Of a stretch of DNA of 17,966 nucleotides, positions 1 to 8,336 are shown one piece after another. The DNA comes from Caulobacteraceae bacterium (GTDB lineage: Bacteria; Pseudomonadota; Alphaproteobacteria; Caulobacterales; Caulobacteraceae). Where the stretch lies: NCBI GenBank assembly GCA_003161535.1, contig PMOM01000277.1, positions 1 to 17,966 of the forward strand, given 5' to 3'. The translations under genes and the position numbers were made by a program. The notes beneath the pieces were generated by a model. That model did no database searches. It saw only the letters and a list, made by a program, of their open reading frames with translations, and was not told where the DNA came from. Each line of letters starts with the position of its first letter. Within the stretch, counting starts at the first letter, position 1.

Positions 1-1259
1 TGCACAATGCCAAAGCGCTTGGAATAGCCGTGTGACCACTCGAGATTGTCGAGCAGCGACCAGACCATATAGCCTTCCACCCTGACGCCGCGCTTGATAG
101 CTTCAGCCACGGCCGCAAGGTGCCGTCGCAGGTAGTCGGTGCGAAGCGGATCGCGCATCCGCCTGTTATTGGCGACCGGCGGATCGCGAAAGGCCGCGCC
201 GTTTTCGGTGATGTGGATCGGCAAGTCGCCATAACGCGTCTTCACCCATAACAGGATGTCGGTGAGACCCTGGGGAAACACTTCCCAATCGGTCTCGGTG
301 TAGCGGGCGCCATTCTGCCGTACGCGATCGGCCTTAAGCGGCCAGTTGGTTTCCTCGTGCTGGGTGACGCTGCGGGTGTAGTAGTTGACGCCAAGCCAAT
401 CGATGGGCTGCGCGATGAGCTTGAAGTCCTCCGCCGGCCAGCTAGGCCATGCTTCGCCGAAGATCTCCGCCATTTCATCGGGATAATGGCCAAGGAACAC
501 CGGATCGAGATATTGCCGATTCATATAGGCGTCGGCGCGCGAGACGGCGGCCAGATCGGCGGCGCTCTGCGAGGCTGGATACTTCGGCTCCAGATTCACC
601 ACCAGACCGATCTTATGTCGGCCTTCGCTGCGGTAGGCCTTTACCGCTGCGCCGTGCGCCCGCAGCAGGTTATGGGAAGCGATCGGCGCCTCGAAGCGAT
701 TCCTGTGCCCCGGCGCGAGGGCGCCATGCAGATACCCGCCATCGGTGATCACCCACGGCTCGTTGAGCGTCGCCCAGGTTTTCACCCGGCCGTCCAGCCT
801 GCGGTACATCAGCGTGGCATAGTCCGAGAACCAGTCAGCCACATCGCGGTTCAGCCATCCGCCACGATCATCCAGGGCCGCCGGCATGTCCCAGTGATAC
901 AGAGTGAGGAAGGGCTCGATGCCATTCTCCAGCAGGGCGTCGACCAGGCGGTCATAGTAGTCGAGACCGGCTGGATTGGGCGCGCCGCGACCTTGCGGCA
1001 GGACCCGGCTCCATGACACGCTGAAGCGGTAGGCTTGCAGCCCAAGCTCGCGCATCAGCGCGACATCCTGTCGGTACAGCCGATATTGGTCGCAGGCCAC
1101 ATCGCCGGTATCGCCGTCGCGAATCAGTCCTGGAGTATGGGCGAAGCGGTCCCAGATGCTCATTCCGGCGCCGTCGGCCATCGCCGAGCCCTCGACCTGG
1201 TAGGCCGCTGTCGCGGCGCCCCAGACAAAGCCCTCCGGAAAGACGCGATTCTGGGTCAT
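1..1259 (-). CDS. GH1 family beta-glucosidase (3' end outside window)
   Basis: Cytoplasmic glycoside hydrolase family 1 enzyme, expected to release glucose from the non-reducing end of short beta-glucosides. The reading frame runs from an ATG at 1257-1259 off the left edge; 419 codons are present of about 440-460 usual, so only the C-terminal tail is missing. It has the GH1 N-terminus FPEGFVWGAATAAYQVEG, the acid/base motif TLNEPW (Glu167), the nucleophile motif ITENGA (Glu352), YHWDMP (120-125) and a late LLDNLEW (402-408). There is no signal peptide. AAGGA about 5 nt before the ATG is a good ribosome binding site. It diverges from the lacI gene, whose intergenic region holds a LacI-type operator, so it is probably co-regulated with the transport genes. 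The family is certain; substrate (cellobiose, sophorose, laminaribiose) cannot be told from sequence. Confidence 0.95.
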   Translation of the reverse strand, partial: MTQNRVFPEGFVWGAATAAYQVEGSAMADGAGMSIWDRFAHTPGLIRDGDTGDVACDQYRLYRQDVALMRELGLQAYRFSVSWSRVLPQGRGAPNPAGLDYYDRLVDALLENGIEPFLTLYHWDMPAALDDRGGWLNRDVADWFSDYATLMYRRLDGRVKTWATLNEPWVITDGGYLHGALAPGHRNRFEAPIASHNLLRAHGAAVKAYRSEGRHKIGLVVNLEPKYPASQSAADLAAVSRADAYMNRQYLDPVFLGHYPDEMAEIFGEAWPSWPAEDFKLIAQPIDWLGVNYYTRSVTQHEETNWPLKADRVRQNGARYTETDWEVFPQGLTDILLWVKTRYGDLPIHITENGAAFRDPPVANNRRMRDPLRTDYLRRHLAAVAEAIKRGVRVEGYMVWSLLDNLEWSHGYSKRFGIV

Positions 1260-1337
1260 GGCGGTCCTTAAGACTCCGGCGGCGGGGCCGTGATCGGTGT
1301 TGTGAACGCGCGCGTCAAGGCCCGCTTTACATGGACA

Positions 1338-1351
1338 TGGAAACGGTTACA
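1338..1351. promoter_or_regulatory. LacI-family operator (candidate)
   Basis: The 14-mer TGGAAACGGTTACA fits the palindromic pattern TG-N-AA-N-CG-N-TT-N-CA used by many LacI/GalR regulators that have a central CG. It sits in the divergent region, 79 nt from the GH1 start and 161 nt upstream of the preferred lacI start. It is therefore well placed to control both directions, with the adjacent LacI protein as the likely ligand-responsive binder. No second copy was seen in the window by eye. Confidence 0.6.
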
Positions 1352-1447
1352 TTGCCATGAAGAATAATGTGACGGGTCATTGGGAGGCGAGGTTGCGACA
1401 GGCGCCATTGCGGCGGCCGAGCCGGCTTCGTGCGGGGAGGTCAAAGA

Positions 1448-1528
1448 ATGTCGACGTCGTCGCAGCCCTCCGCGCGGGCCACACTCCTCCCTGTCGCCCA
1501 AGTCAAAGCTGGATGGACCGGGGCGTGA
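1448..1528 (+). CDS. Possible 26-residue leader ORF ahead of lacI
   Basis: A short ORF begins at ATG 1448 and ends at TGA 1526-1528. It is preceded by a strong Shine-Dalgarno stretch (GGGGAGG) about 7 nt upstream, much better than anything in front of the lacI start codons. The predicted peptide begins MSTSSQPSARATLLPV and has no recognisable domain. Its stop overlaps an in-frame lacI GTG (1525-1527) as GTGA, an arrangement typical of translational coupling. Alternatives are a chance ORF, or a frameshift (real or sequencing) that hides the true lacI N-terminus. Its expression is inferred only from the ribosome binding site and the overlap. Confidence 0.35.
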   Translation: MSTSSQPSARATLLPVAQVKAGWTGA

Positions 1529-2583
1529 AGCGCTACGCGGCGCGGCCATCGCGCCCTCGTCCCACGACCATCCGCGACGTGGCCCGCGAGGCCGGCGTAT
1601 CGGTCGCCTCGGCGTCGCGATCATTGAACGGTCTGGCCAATGTCAGCAAAGGCACCCGCGAGCGGGTGCTGGGCGCCGCCGCGAGCCTGCGCTACGTTCC
1701 CGACACCGCCGCGCGAACTCTAAGTACACGGCGAAGCGACACCATCGGGGTGATGCTGCCCGACCTGCACGGTGAATTCTTCTCCGAGGTCATCCGCGGC
1801 GCCGACATGGCCGCCCGGGCGCGCGGCCTGCATCTGCTGGTTTCCACTTCCCACGGCGACGCCACCGAGGCCGCCGCGGCCATGCGTTCGATGCGCGGCC
1901 GGGTCGATGGCCTGTTGCTGATGTCCCCGCACGTGGACGCCGACCTGCTGGCCGACAATCTGGCCGATGATCTGCCCACGGTCCTCATCAACACGCGGGT
2001 CGATGGCAGGCCCCACGCTTCGTTCTGTGTCGACAATCACGCTGGCGCGATGGCGGTCGTGAAGCACTTGGCTGAGGCGGGGCGCAGCGTCGCCCACATT
2101 GCCGGGCCAGCGGACAATTTCGAGTCGCAGGAGCGTCGCCGCGGCTACCGAGACGCCCTGGGGGCGGCGGCGGGCGTCATATTGCACGGGGACTTCACCG
2201 AAGAGTCCGGCTACCGGGCCGGAATACTCCTGGCCGAAATGACCGAGCGGCCGGACGCCGTTTTCGTGGCCAATGACACCATGGCTATCGGCTGCCTTCT
2301 GGCGCTGGCTGAAAAAGGTGTCCGGGTGCCGCTCGATATGACCGTGGCCGGCTTCGATGACATACCGGTCGCCCGGTTGATCCGCCCTTCGCTGACTACG
2401 GTGCGGACCAGCATCGCCGATCTCAGCCGTCGCGCGCTTGAGCGCCTGGCCGCCGCGATCTGGGGCGAGGATGAGACAAAAAATGGGTTGGAGATCGTGC
2501 AGCCGCACTTGGTGCTGCGCGAGTCTTCGGCATGGCAGGTGACGACGCCGGCAAAGACCGCCGTCGGACAAGCGGAGAGATGA
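1513..2583 (+). CDS. LacI/GalR-family transcriptional regulator
   Basis: Sugar-responsive DNA-binding repressor (356 aa from this start). The N-terminal LacI helix-turn-helix is clear (TIRDVAREAGVSVASASRSL, about residues 19-38), followed by the hinge region. A periplasmic-binding-protein-like effector domain starts at DTIGVMLPDLHGEFFSEVI and continues with VDGLLLMSPHVD, AVFVANDTMAIGCLLAL and VAGFDDIPVARLIRPSLTTV. The start is uncertain. The frame is open from ATG 1357, but LacI proteins usually have only 5-20 residues before the helix-turn-helix, which favours ATG 1513 or GTG 1525; neither has a strong ribosome binding site. It is transcribed towards the receptor gene with only 2 nt between them, so both probably share an mRNA. 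It probably controls this locus and the divergent GH1 gene through the operator at 1338-1351. Confidence 0.93.
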   Translation: MDRGVKRYAARPSRPRPTTIRDVAREAGVSVASASRSLNGLANVSKGTRERVLGAAASLRYVPDTAARTLSTRRSDTIGVMLPDLHGEFFSEVIRGADMAARARGLHLLVSTSHGDATEAAAAMRSMRGRVDGLLLMSPHVDADLLADNLADDLPTVLINTRVDGRPHASFCVDNHAGAMAVVKHLAEAGRSVAHIAGPADNFESQERRRGYRDALGAAAGVILHGDFTEESGYRAGILLAEMTERPDAVFVANDTMAIGCLLALAEKGVRVPLDMTVAGFDDIPVARLIRPSLTTVRTSIADLSRRALERLAAAIWGEDETKNGLEIVQPHLVLRESSAWQVTTPAKTAVGQAER

Positions 2584-2585
2584 CA

Positions 2586-5552
2586 ATGAAGACGATGACG
2601 ACGCGGACGACTCGCGGGTGGCTTTGCGCATCCTGCGGCGCTGTCGCCCTCACGCTGGCGATGGCCGGCGCCGTTCAGGCGCAGGTCACCACCGGCGCCC
2701 TCAACGGTCGAGTCACCGAGGACGGAGCCGGGAGGGCCGGCTCGACCGTCGTGGCGACGCAGGTTGGCACCGGCTTCACCACCCGCTCCACCAGCGGACC
2801 TGACGGCGCCTATGTGCTCCCAGGCCTTCGGCCCGGACGCTACCAGATCGTGGCCACCGCGCCCGACGGCCGCTCGTCCGGCCAGACCCTGGACCTCCAA
2901 GTTGGCCAAACCGCGACCCTCGATTTGGGTGTGGCCAGCGCCGTCTCCGAATTGGTGGTGACTGCGGCCCCGCGTCATACTGTTGAAACCAAGACGTCGG
3001 AAGTGGGCACCAACATCAGCCAGCAGCAGCTTCAGGATATCCCCCAAGACAGTCGCAACTTTCTGAATTTTGCCGATCTGGCGCCTGGAGTACGCCTATC
3101 GGACAATCCCCTGCGCCAGACCTTCGCCGGCGGCTCGAACGGCTCGCCGAACGGCAGCAACCTGGGCGCGAGTCAGGTCAATGTGTTCATCGACGGCGTC
3201 AGCCTGAAGAGCAATGTTCAGCAAGGCGGCATCGTCGGCCAGGATGCCAGCCGCGGCAATCCGTTCGGCCAGGACACCATCCAGGAGTTCCGCGTCGAAA
3301 CGCAGAACTTCAAGGCGGAGTATGAGCAAGCAGGCACGGCACTGATCACCGCGATCACCAAATCCGGCTCCAATGACTTCCATGGCGACGTCTACGGAAC
3401 CTATCAGAACCAGGCTCTCAGCGCGACCGACTTCGCCGACAGGACCGCGCATATCCCAAAAGAGAAAGTCCACCAGGCGGACTATGGAGCGACCGTGTCG
3501 GGCCCGATCATCAAGGACAAATTGTTCTTCATTCTCAGCTATGAGGCCAACGACCAGCAGAAATTCGGCACCGTGATTCCAGGCGGCGGCGCGGCCCTGA
3601 TCGCCGCCCTGCCGTTCAACCCGGCGACATACGAAGGCAGTTTCGCCAGCCCCTTTCATGAAGATCAATTCTTCGGCAAGCTGACTTGGCAGGTTTCCGA
3701 TAGTAACATTCTGGACCTTTCCGTTCACTATGAGACCGACCATGAAATCGTCGGGTTCGGCGGTCAGAGCGCACCCCAATCCACCAGCTTCCAACAGGCG
3801 CAGAACAACAGGAACCACGAACTGACGATTGCGGCCAAGGACACTTGGCGTGGCGACCACTGGCTTAACGAGGCTACGGTCGACTTACTCTCCTCGACGG
3901 ACAATCCATCGATCGCGAACCCCAGTTTGCCGGGATTGGTCTATGGCGCCTACCAGGGCCCTGTCCTGACAATCGGCGGCTATTCGACGGCCAACCTGAC
4001 CACCGAGCGCGACATTACGCTGCGGGATAATTTTACTTTGTACGGTGTAAATTGGTTCGGCAGCCATGTGTTTAAGGCTGGTGTCAAATTGGCTTTCGAT
4101 AAATTCACTGTTGCGGGTGGACAAAACAGTAATCCGCAGTTCCTATTCAACGATCTGCCCGGCCCCCCCCTGTTCCAGACCTTCGCAGAACCATTCCAGG
4201 CTCAATACGGTGTCGGCAATCCGAGCATGGCCGCGAATGATACGCAATTTGGCATCTTCGCCCAGGACGACTGGACCGTTAACCGGCACCTGACCATCAA
4301 CATTGGTATGCGCTGGGACGTCGACTCAAATGCCAACGACAATAGCTTTGTCACACCTGCGACAGGCGTTACGGCTCTGAACTTTCTCGAAGGCGTGCTT
4401 GCCCCCCAACCTGGCAATTTCTTCAATGCGGCCAACTACATCAGCACGGGCTCGAACCGGAAACCTTACATGAAGGAATTCCAGCCGAGGTTGGGCATCT
4501 CGTATGATGTCTTCGGCGATCAAAAGACCGTACTGTTCGCGGGGGCCGGTCGCTACTATGACCGCAACCTCTTCCGCAACGCCGCGGAAGAGAATCTCTA
4601 TACGCAGTACTCGTCTCGGACATTTTTCTTTTCGCCAAACGGCGGCTTGGTTAACGGCAACCAGACCATTGCCTGGAATCCCTCTTATCTTTCGGCCGCT
4701 GGCCTAAATGGATTGATTGCTTCCCAGATCGCGCCGAATGGTCAACTGCGGGTTATGGATAACAATACCCCGCCGCCCTATACAGACCAGTTCGATATCG
4801 GGATCCGCCAGAAGCTTGGCCAGTGGAATACTTCGCTCACGTTCGCCAGAGAACGCAGTTACAATGGAATTGGCTATTATCACGCGAACGTAAATGTAGC
4901 CCGCGATCCAAACGGCTTCCTTGTCGGGATTGGCGTTCCTGGGTACGGCGACATTGAAGCGTCTAATTCGTCCGGAAGGACGCGCTTCGATGCTATCTAT
5001 TTGACCATCGATAAGCCTTACACCGAAGCCTCCCACTGGGGGCTCGATATCGCCTACACCTATGCGCACTCGAAGCAGAACGGCAACACGGGCCTGTTCA
5101 ACTACGACTTCCCGAACATCGCCGCCTCTCCGTTCTACGCCAACGACGCCGACCTCCATGATCAGCTCGTGGTGACTGGCACGGCAGGTCTCCCCTGGGG
5201 CTTTCGCACCTCGGGCAAGTTCCTGCTGACGACCGGCGATCCCTATCAGGTCACCGACGCCACATGCAGCTTCGGTGAGGTCAGTCCCACCTGTCTGCTG
5301 CATATTGGCGACTTCAGGCACAATCCTGGCTTTGCCCAACTCGACATGTCGTTGATGAAGGACTTCAGGACGTTCAACGGTCAAAAGCTGGAACTCCGCC
5401 TCGACCTCTTCAACGTCTTCAACAAGACCAACATGGGCTGCGCCGACTCGTTCGAGGGCTCACCTGGCAGCCCCAACACCGATTATGGGCATACTTCATG
5501 CCAGATCGGCCCGCCCCGGACGCTCCAGATTGGCGCCCGCTACGCCTTTTAG
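2586..5552 (+). CDS. TonB-dependent receptor with N-terminal carboxypeptidase-regulatory-like domain
   Basis: Outer-membrane, TonB/ExbBD-energised active transporter, 988 aa. ATG 2586 is chosen because GGAGA precedes it and a signal peptide follows (hydrophobic ALTLAMAGAV, cleavage near AVQA/QV at residue 32). Residues about 36-110 form a CarboxypepD_reg-like beta-sandwich (GALNGRV start, SGPDGAYVLPGLRPGRYQI). A plug domain follows (VVTAAPR, NISQQQLQDIPQDSRNF, VNVFIDGVSLKSN, TIQEFRVET, ALITAITKSGSNDFHG), then a beta-barrel ending in an aromatic residue (LQIGARYAF), as needed for BAM assembly. This is the Oar-like or oligosaccharide-receptor architecture. Its place between the lacI gene and the hydrolase/importer genes suggests a glycan substrate. 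A strong terminator follows 19 nt after the stop. The central barrel-coding part is clearly less GC-rich than the gene's ends. Confidence 0.95.
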   Translation: MKTMTTRTTRGWLCASCGAVALTLAMAGAVQAQVTTGALNGRVTEDGAGRAGSTVVATQVGTGFTTRSTSGPDGAYVLPGLRPGRYQIVATAPDGRSSGQTLDLQVGQTATLDLGVASAVSELVVTAAPRHTVETKTSEVGTNISQQQLQDIPQDSRNFLNFADLAPGVRLSDNPLRQTFAGGSNGSPNGSNLGASQVNVFIDGVSLKSNVQQGGIVGQDASRGNPFGQDTIQEFRVETQNFKAEYEQAGTALITAITKSGSNDFHGDVYGTYQNQALSATDFADRTAHIPKEKVHQADYGATVSGPIIKDKLFFILSYEANDQQKFGTVIPGGGAALIAALPFNPATYEGSFASPFHEDQFFGKLTWQVSDSNILDLSVHYETDHEIVGFGGQSAPQSTSFQQAQNNRNHELTIAAKDTWRGDHWLNEATVDLLSSTDNPSIANPSLPGLVYGAYQGPVLTIGGYSTANLTTERDITLRDNFTLYGVNWFGSHVFKAGVKLAFDKFTVAGGQNSNPQFLFNDLPGPPLFQTFAEPFQAQYGVGNPSMAANDTQFGIFAQDDWTVNRHLTINIGMRWDVDSNANDNSFVTPATGVTALNFLEGVLAPQPGNFFNAANYISTGSNRKPYMKEFQPRLGISYDVFGDQKTVLFAGAGRYYDRNLFRNAAEENLYTQYSSRTFFFSPNGGLVNGNQTIAWNPSYLSAAGLNGLIASQIAPNGQLRVMDNNTPPPYTDQFDIGIRQKLGQWNTSLTFARERSYNGIGYYHANVNVARDPNGFLVGIGVPGYGDIEASNSSGRTRFDAIYLTIDKPYTEASHWGLDIAYTYAHSKQNGNTGLFNYDFPNIAASPFYANDADLHDQLVVTGTAGLPWGFRTSGKFLLTTGDPYQVTDATCSFGEVSPTCLLHIGDFRHNPGFAQLDMSLMKDFRTFNGQKLELRLDLFNVFNKTNMGCADSFEGSPGSPNTDYGHTSCQIGPPRTLQIGARYAF

Positions 5553-5571
5553 GCCTGTCGCAAGACTGCTC

Positions 5572-5606
5572 AGGGCCGCCCCAAACGCCGGGGCGGCCCT
5601 TTCCTT
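5572..5606 (+). terminator. Intrinsic terminator after the TonB receptor gene
   Basis: A perfect 11-bp inverted repeat (AGGGCCGCCCC at 5572-5582 and GGGGCGGCCCT at 5590-5600) with a 7-nt loop is followed by the T-rich TTCCTT. It begins 19 nt after the receptor stop codon and ends 28 nt before the chosen hydrolase start. It therefore separates the receptor transcript from the downstream operon, or attenuates read-through into it. Confidence 0.85.
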
Positions 5607-5634
5607 ACGGGCTTGCCGAGGATAGTTGCGGCTG

Positions 5635-7053
5635 GTGCATAGGCGTAAATTTCTTGGTTCGTCGGCGGCCGCCCTCGCCATGGAGCCCTTTGGCGCGCGT
5701 GGGGCCGATATTTCGCCCGCGCCGCTGACCGATCCCTTTTTCGATGATCTTGAGGCGCGGACGTTCCGTTTCTTCTGGGAGACAACCAACCCGGCCAACG
5801 GCCTGGCGCCGGACCGCCATCCGAGCGCGCCCTTCGCCAGCATCGCCTGTGTCGGATTTGCTCTCACCGCCTATCCCATTGGCGTCGAGCGGGGCTGGGT
5901 GAGCCGGGCGGCGGCGAGGCGAAGGGTCCTGGCGACCTTGCGGTTCTTCGAGCGCGCGCCCCAGGGTCCTGCAAGGCACGGCGTCGCGGGACACAAAGGC
6001 TTCTTCTATCACTTCCTTGACATGGCCCGCGGCAGCCGGTTCGAGGGCATCGAACTTTCCACGATCGACACGGCGCTGCTCCTGGCCGGCATGCTGTTCT
6101 GCCAGTCGTACTTTGATGGCGACGAACCGGACGAGGCGGAGATCCGCCGACTGGTCGAAGCGATCTACGGACGGGTGGACTGGCGATGGGCGACGCCGCG
6201 CGCGGTCGCTCCGGCCATCACCCTGGGCTGGACGCCCGAACAGGGTTTTCATCCGCAGGGCTGGCACACCTACAATGAGGCGGCGATCATCTACATCCTG
6301 GCTCTCGGCTCGCCGACCTTCCCAGTGGAGCCGGAAGCCTGGCTCGCCTGGCAGCAGGGGTTCGACAACACCTGGGGTCTGAGTCACGGTCCGTTGCCCC
6401 ATGTTGGATATCCGGCCTTGTTCGTTCACCAGTATCCGCAAGTCTGGGTGGATTTGCGCGGCATTCGCGATGCCTACATGCGCGGACGCGATCTCGACTA
6501 TTTCGAGAACAGCCGCCGCGCGACCTTGGCTCAGCGCGCCTATGCGATCGCCAATCCAGGCGGCTGGAAAGGATACGGACAAGATCTCTGGGGTCTGACC
6601 GCTTGCGACGGGCCTGGGAACATCCGCCATGAGTACCTTGGTCGGATGCGACGCTTTCATGGCTATTCCGCCCGAGGTCCTGGACCGCGAGACGACGGCA
6701 CGATCGCCCCCACCGCGGCGCTAGGTTCGATCGCCTTCGCGCCGGAAATCTGCGCGCCGGCGGCTCGATCCATGGCGCGCGATCATGGCGAATACATCCT
6801 CGGCCGCTACGGCTTCATCGACGCCTTCAACCCCAGCTTCGATTTCGACGACGCGCCGCCGAAAACCGGGCGCCGCATCCCAGGCGTGGGCTGGATCGGT
6901 CCGGACTATCTTGGGATCGACCAGGGACCGATCATCGCCATGCTGGAAAATTGGCGCAGCGGGCTGATCTGGAAGGCCATGCGCGGCAACCCGCACATTG
7001 TCCGTGGCCTGCGCCGGGCTGGCTTTACCGGCGGCTGGCTGGAGGGCGCATGA
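5635..7053 (+). CDS. GH144-like / PF10091 'glucoamylase-family' secreted glycoside hydrolase
   Basis: Secreted carbohydrate-active enzyme of the PF10091/COG5368 family, whose characterised members are GH144 endo-beta-1,2-glucanases. From GTG 5635 it is 472 aa and begins with a Tat-type signal (HRRKFLGSSAAALA). The TTG at 5626 is an alternative with a closer GAGGA box. Family-typical stretches are DLEARTFRFFWETTNPANGL, ASIACVGFALTAYPIGVERG, GHKGFFYHFLD, ELSTIDTALLLAGML, GWHTYNEAAIIYILALGSP, GWKGYGQDLWGLTACDGPG, DDGTIAPTAALGSIAF and DYLGIDQGPIIAMLENW. They cover the whole protein and suggest an intact (alpha/alpha)6-barrel enzyme rich in Trp and acidic residues. The stop overlaps the next start as ATGA. 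The periplasmic role of trimming imported glycan to oligosaccharides is inferred from the signal and neighbours. Beta-1,2-glucan as substrate is only the best guess. Confidence 0.85.
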   Translation: MHRRKFLGSSAAALAMEPFGARGADISPAPLTDPFFDDLEARTFRFFWETTNPANGLAPDRHPSAPFASIACVGFALTAYPIGVERGWVSRAAARRRVLATLRFFERAPQGPARHGVAGHKGFFYHFLDMARGSRFEGIELSTIDTALLLAGMLFCQSYFDGDEPDEAEIRRLVEAIYGRVDWRWATPRAVAPAITLGWTPEQGFHPQGWHTYNEAAIIYILALGSPTFPVEPEAWLAWQQGFDNTWGLSHGPLPHVGYPALFVHQYPQVWVDLRGIRDAYMRGRDLDYFENSRRATLAQRAYAIANPGGWKGYGQDLWGLTACDGPGNIRHEYLGRMRRFHGYSARGPGPRDDGTIAPTAALGSIAFAPEICAPAARSMARDHGEYILGRYGFIDAFNPSFDFDDAPPKTGRRIPGVGWIGPDYLGIDQGPIIAMLENWRSGLIWKAMRGNPHIVRGLRRAGFTGGWLEGA

Positions 7054-8336
7054 CCGCGCGCCCTTCGCGCCGCGCCGCGCTGGGCCAGCTGGCGGCCGGG
7101 CCCCTGGCCGCCTGTTCCAGAGGTGGGGGAGATGGGACGGTCCTGAAGTTCTGGGCCATGGGCCGTGAAGGCGAGGTGGTCCAAGCCCTGATGCCCGCCT
7201 TCGAGCGGGCCAACCCCGGGGTGACGGTCCAGGTCCAACAATTGCCGTGGAGCGCGGCCCACGCCAAGCTCCTGACCGCCTTCGCCGGCGGTTCTCTGCC
7301 CGACGTCTGCCAGATCGGCAACACCTGGCTGCCTGAGTTCGTGGCTCTGCGCGCCGTCGAGCGTCTGGACTCTCGGGTGCTGGCCTCAAGCGTTGTCACG
7401 CCGAGCGATGCGTTCGGCGGTATCTGGCGCACAAATGTCGTGGACGGCGGGCTCTACGGGGTCCCATGGTACGTCGATACCCGCTTGCTCTTCTACCGAC
7501 GCGACCTTCTCGCCCGGGCCGGCTTTGGCGCTCCGCCGACAACATGGGCCCAGTGGTTGTCGGCCATGCAGGCGGTCAAGCGTATGGTCGGCAGAGGGGC
7601 CTACGCCGCCCTGTTGCCACTCGATGAGTACGAACCCCTGCTGACCCTCGCACTGCAGCAGGACGCGCCGCTGTTGCGTGACGGCGGCGGCCGGGGCAAT
7701 TTTCGAAGTCCGGGCTTCAAGACCGCTCTGGCCTTCTACGCGGAGATATTCGCTCGCGGGCTCGCGCCCCCGGCGGCGGACGCCGATATCGGCAATCTCT
7801 ACGACGAGTTCGCCCGCGGATATTTCTCCTTTTATGTCACCGGACCCTGGAACCTGGGTGAATTCAAACGCCGCCTGCCAGCGCCCGATCAAGGCGCCTG
7901 GATGACGGCGCCGATGCCCGGTCCGAACGGGCCTGGAGCGGGCCTGGCCGGCGGCGCCAGCTTGGTCGTCTTTCGGCGCTCGCCCCGCAAGGACGCCGCC
8001 TGGCGTTTGATCGAATATCTGTCGACGACCGAGGTGCAAAGCCGCTTTTGGGCTCTCACGGGCGACCTTCCCGCCCGCAAGGACGCCTGGAGCGCGCCGG
8101 CCCTGGTCAAGGATATCCACGCCGCGGCATTTCGCGAGCAGCTCGAACGGGTCAAACCGACGCCCCAGGCGCCCGAGTGGGAACGCATCGCCACGGAAAT
8201 GCAGCTGGTGGCCGCGCAGATGGTTGCTGGACGCCTGACGGTGGATGAAGCCGCCTCCGAGATCGATCGACGCGCGGACCGCCTTCTGGAGAAGCGGCGC
8301 TGGATGCTTGCGCGTGGACGGGGAACACCGGCGTGA
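7050..8336 (+). CDS. ABC sugar transporter substrate-binding lipoprotein (family 1 solute-binding protein)
   Basis: Solute-binding component of a carbohydrate ABC importer, 428 aa. ATG 7050 overlaps the upstream stop by 4 nt and has GGAGGG 4-5 nt before it. The N-terminus has an Arg pair and a lipobox LAAC (Cys22), so it is predicted to be a lipoprotein rather than a free periplasmic protein. Typical family-1 features follow: LKFWAMGREGEVV, the segment FERANPGVTVQVQQLPW, FAGGSLPDVCQIGNTWLPEF, GVPWYVDTRLLFYRRDLL, FYVTGPWNL and AGGASLVVFRRSPRKDAAW. Length is normal (about 400-450 aa). It ends in a GTGA overlap with the first permease. The ligand is probably an oligosaccharide made by the upstream hydrolase. 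Confidence 0.93.
   Translation: MTARPSRRAALGQLAAGPLAACSRGGGDGTVLKFWAMGREGEVVQALMPAFERANPGVTVQVQQLPWSAAHAKLLTAFAGGSLPDVCQIGNTWLPEFVALRAVERLDSRVLASSVVTPSDAFGGIWRTNVVDGGLYGVPWYVDTRLLFYRRDLLARAGFGAPPTTWAQWLSAMQAVKRMVGRGAYAALLPLDEYEPLLTLALQQDAPLLRDGGGRGNFRSPGFKTALAFYAEIFARGLAPPAADADIGNLYDEFARGYFSFYVTGPWNLGEFKRRLPAPDQGAWMTAPMPGPNGPGAGLAGGASLVVFRRSPRKDAAWRLIEYLSTTEVQSRFWALTGDLPARKDAWSAPALVKDIHAAAFREQLERVKPTPQAPEWERIATEMQLVAAQMVAGRLTVDEAASEIDRRADRLLEKRRWMLARGRGTPA

Noticed and set aside
357..1016. 219-codon plus-strand frame over the GH1 gene
   Set aside because: The opposite strand encodes an intact GH1 with both catalytic motifs, so this is a shadow frame.
1357..1512. Long N-terminal extension of the LacI protein from ATG 1357
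   Set aside because: It would add 52 Arg-rich residues before the helix-turn-helix, unlike LacI proteins, and has no ribosome binding site. It was kept only as an alternative start.
5605..6660. 351-codon open frame antisense to the GH144-like gene
   Set aside because: It is low-complexity, Arg/Ala/Gly-rich antisense to a recognisable enzyme, and crosses the terminator. It has no ribosome binding site or family resemblance that I can see.
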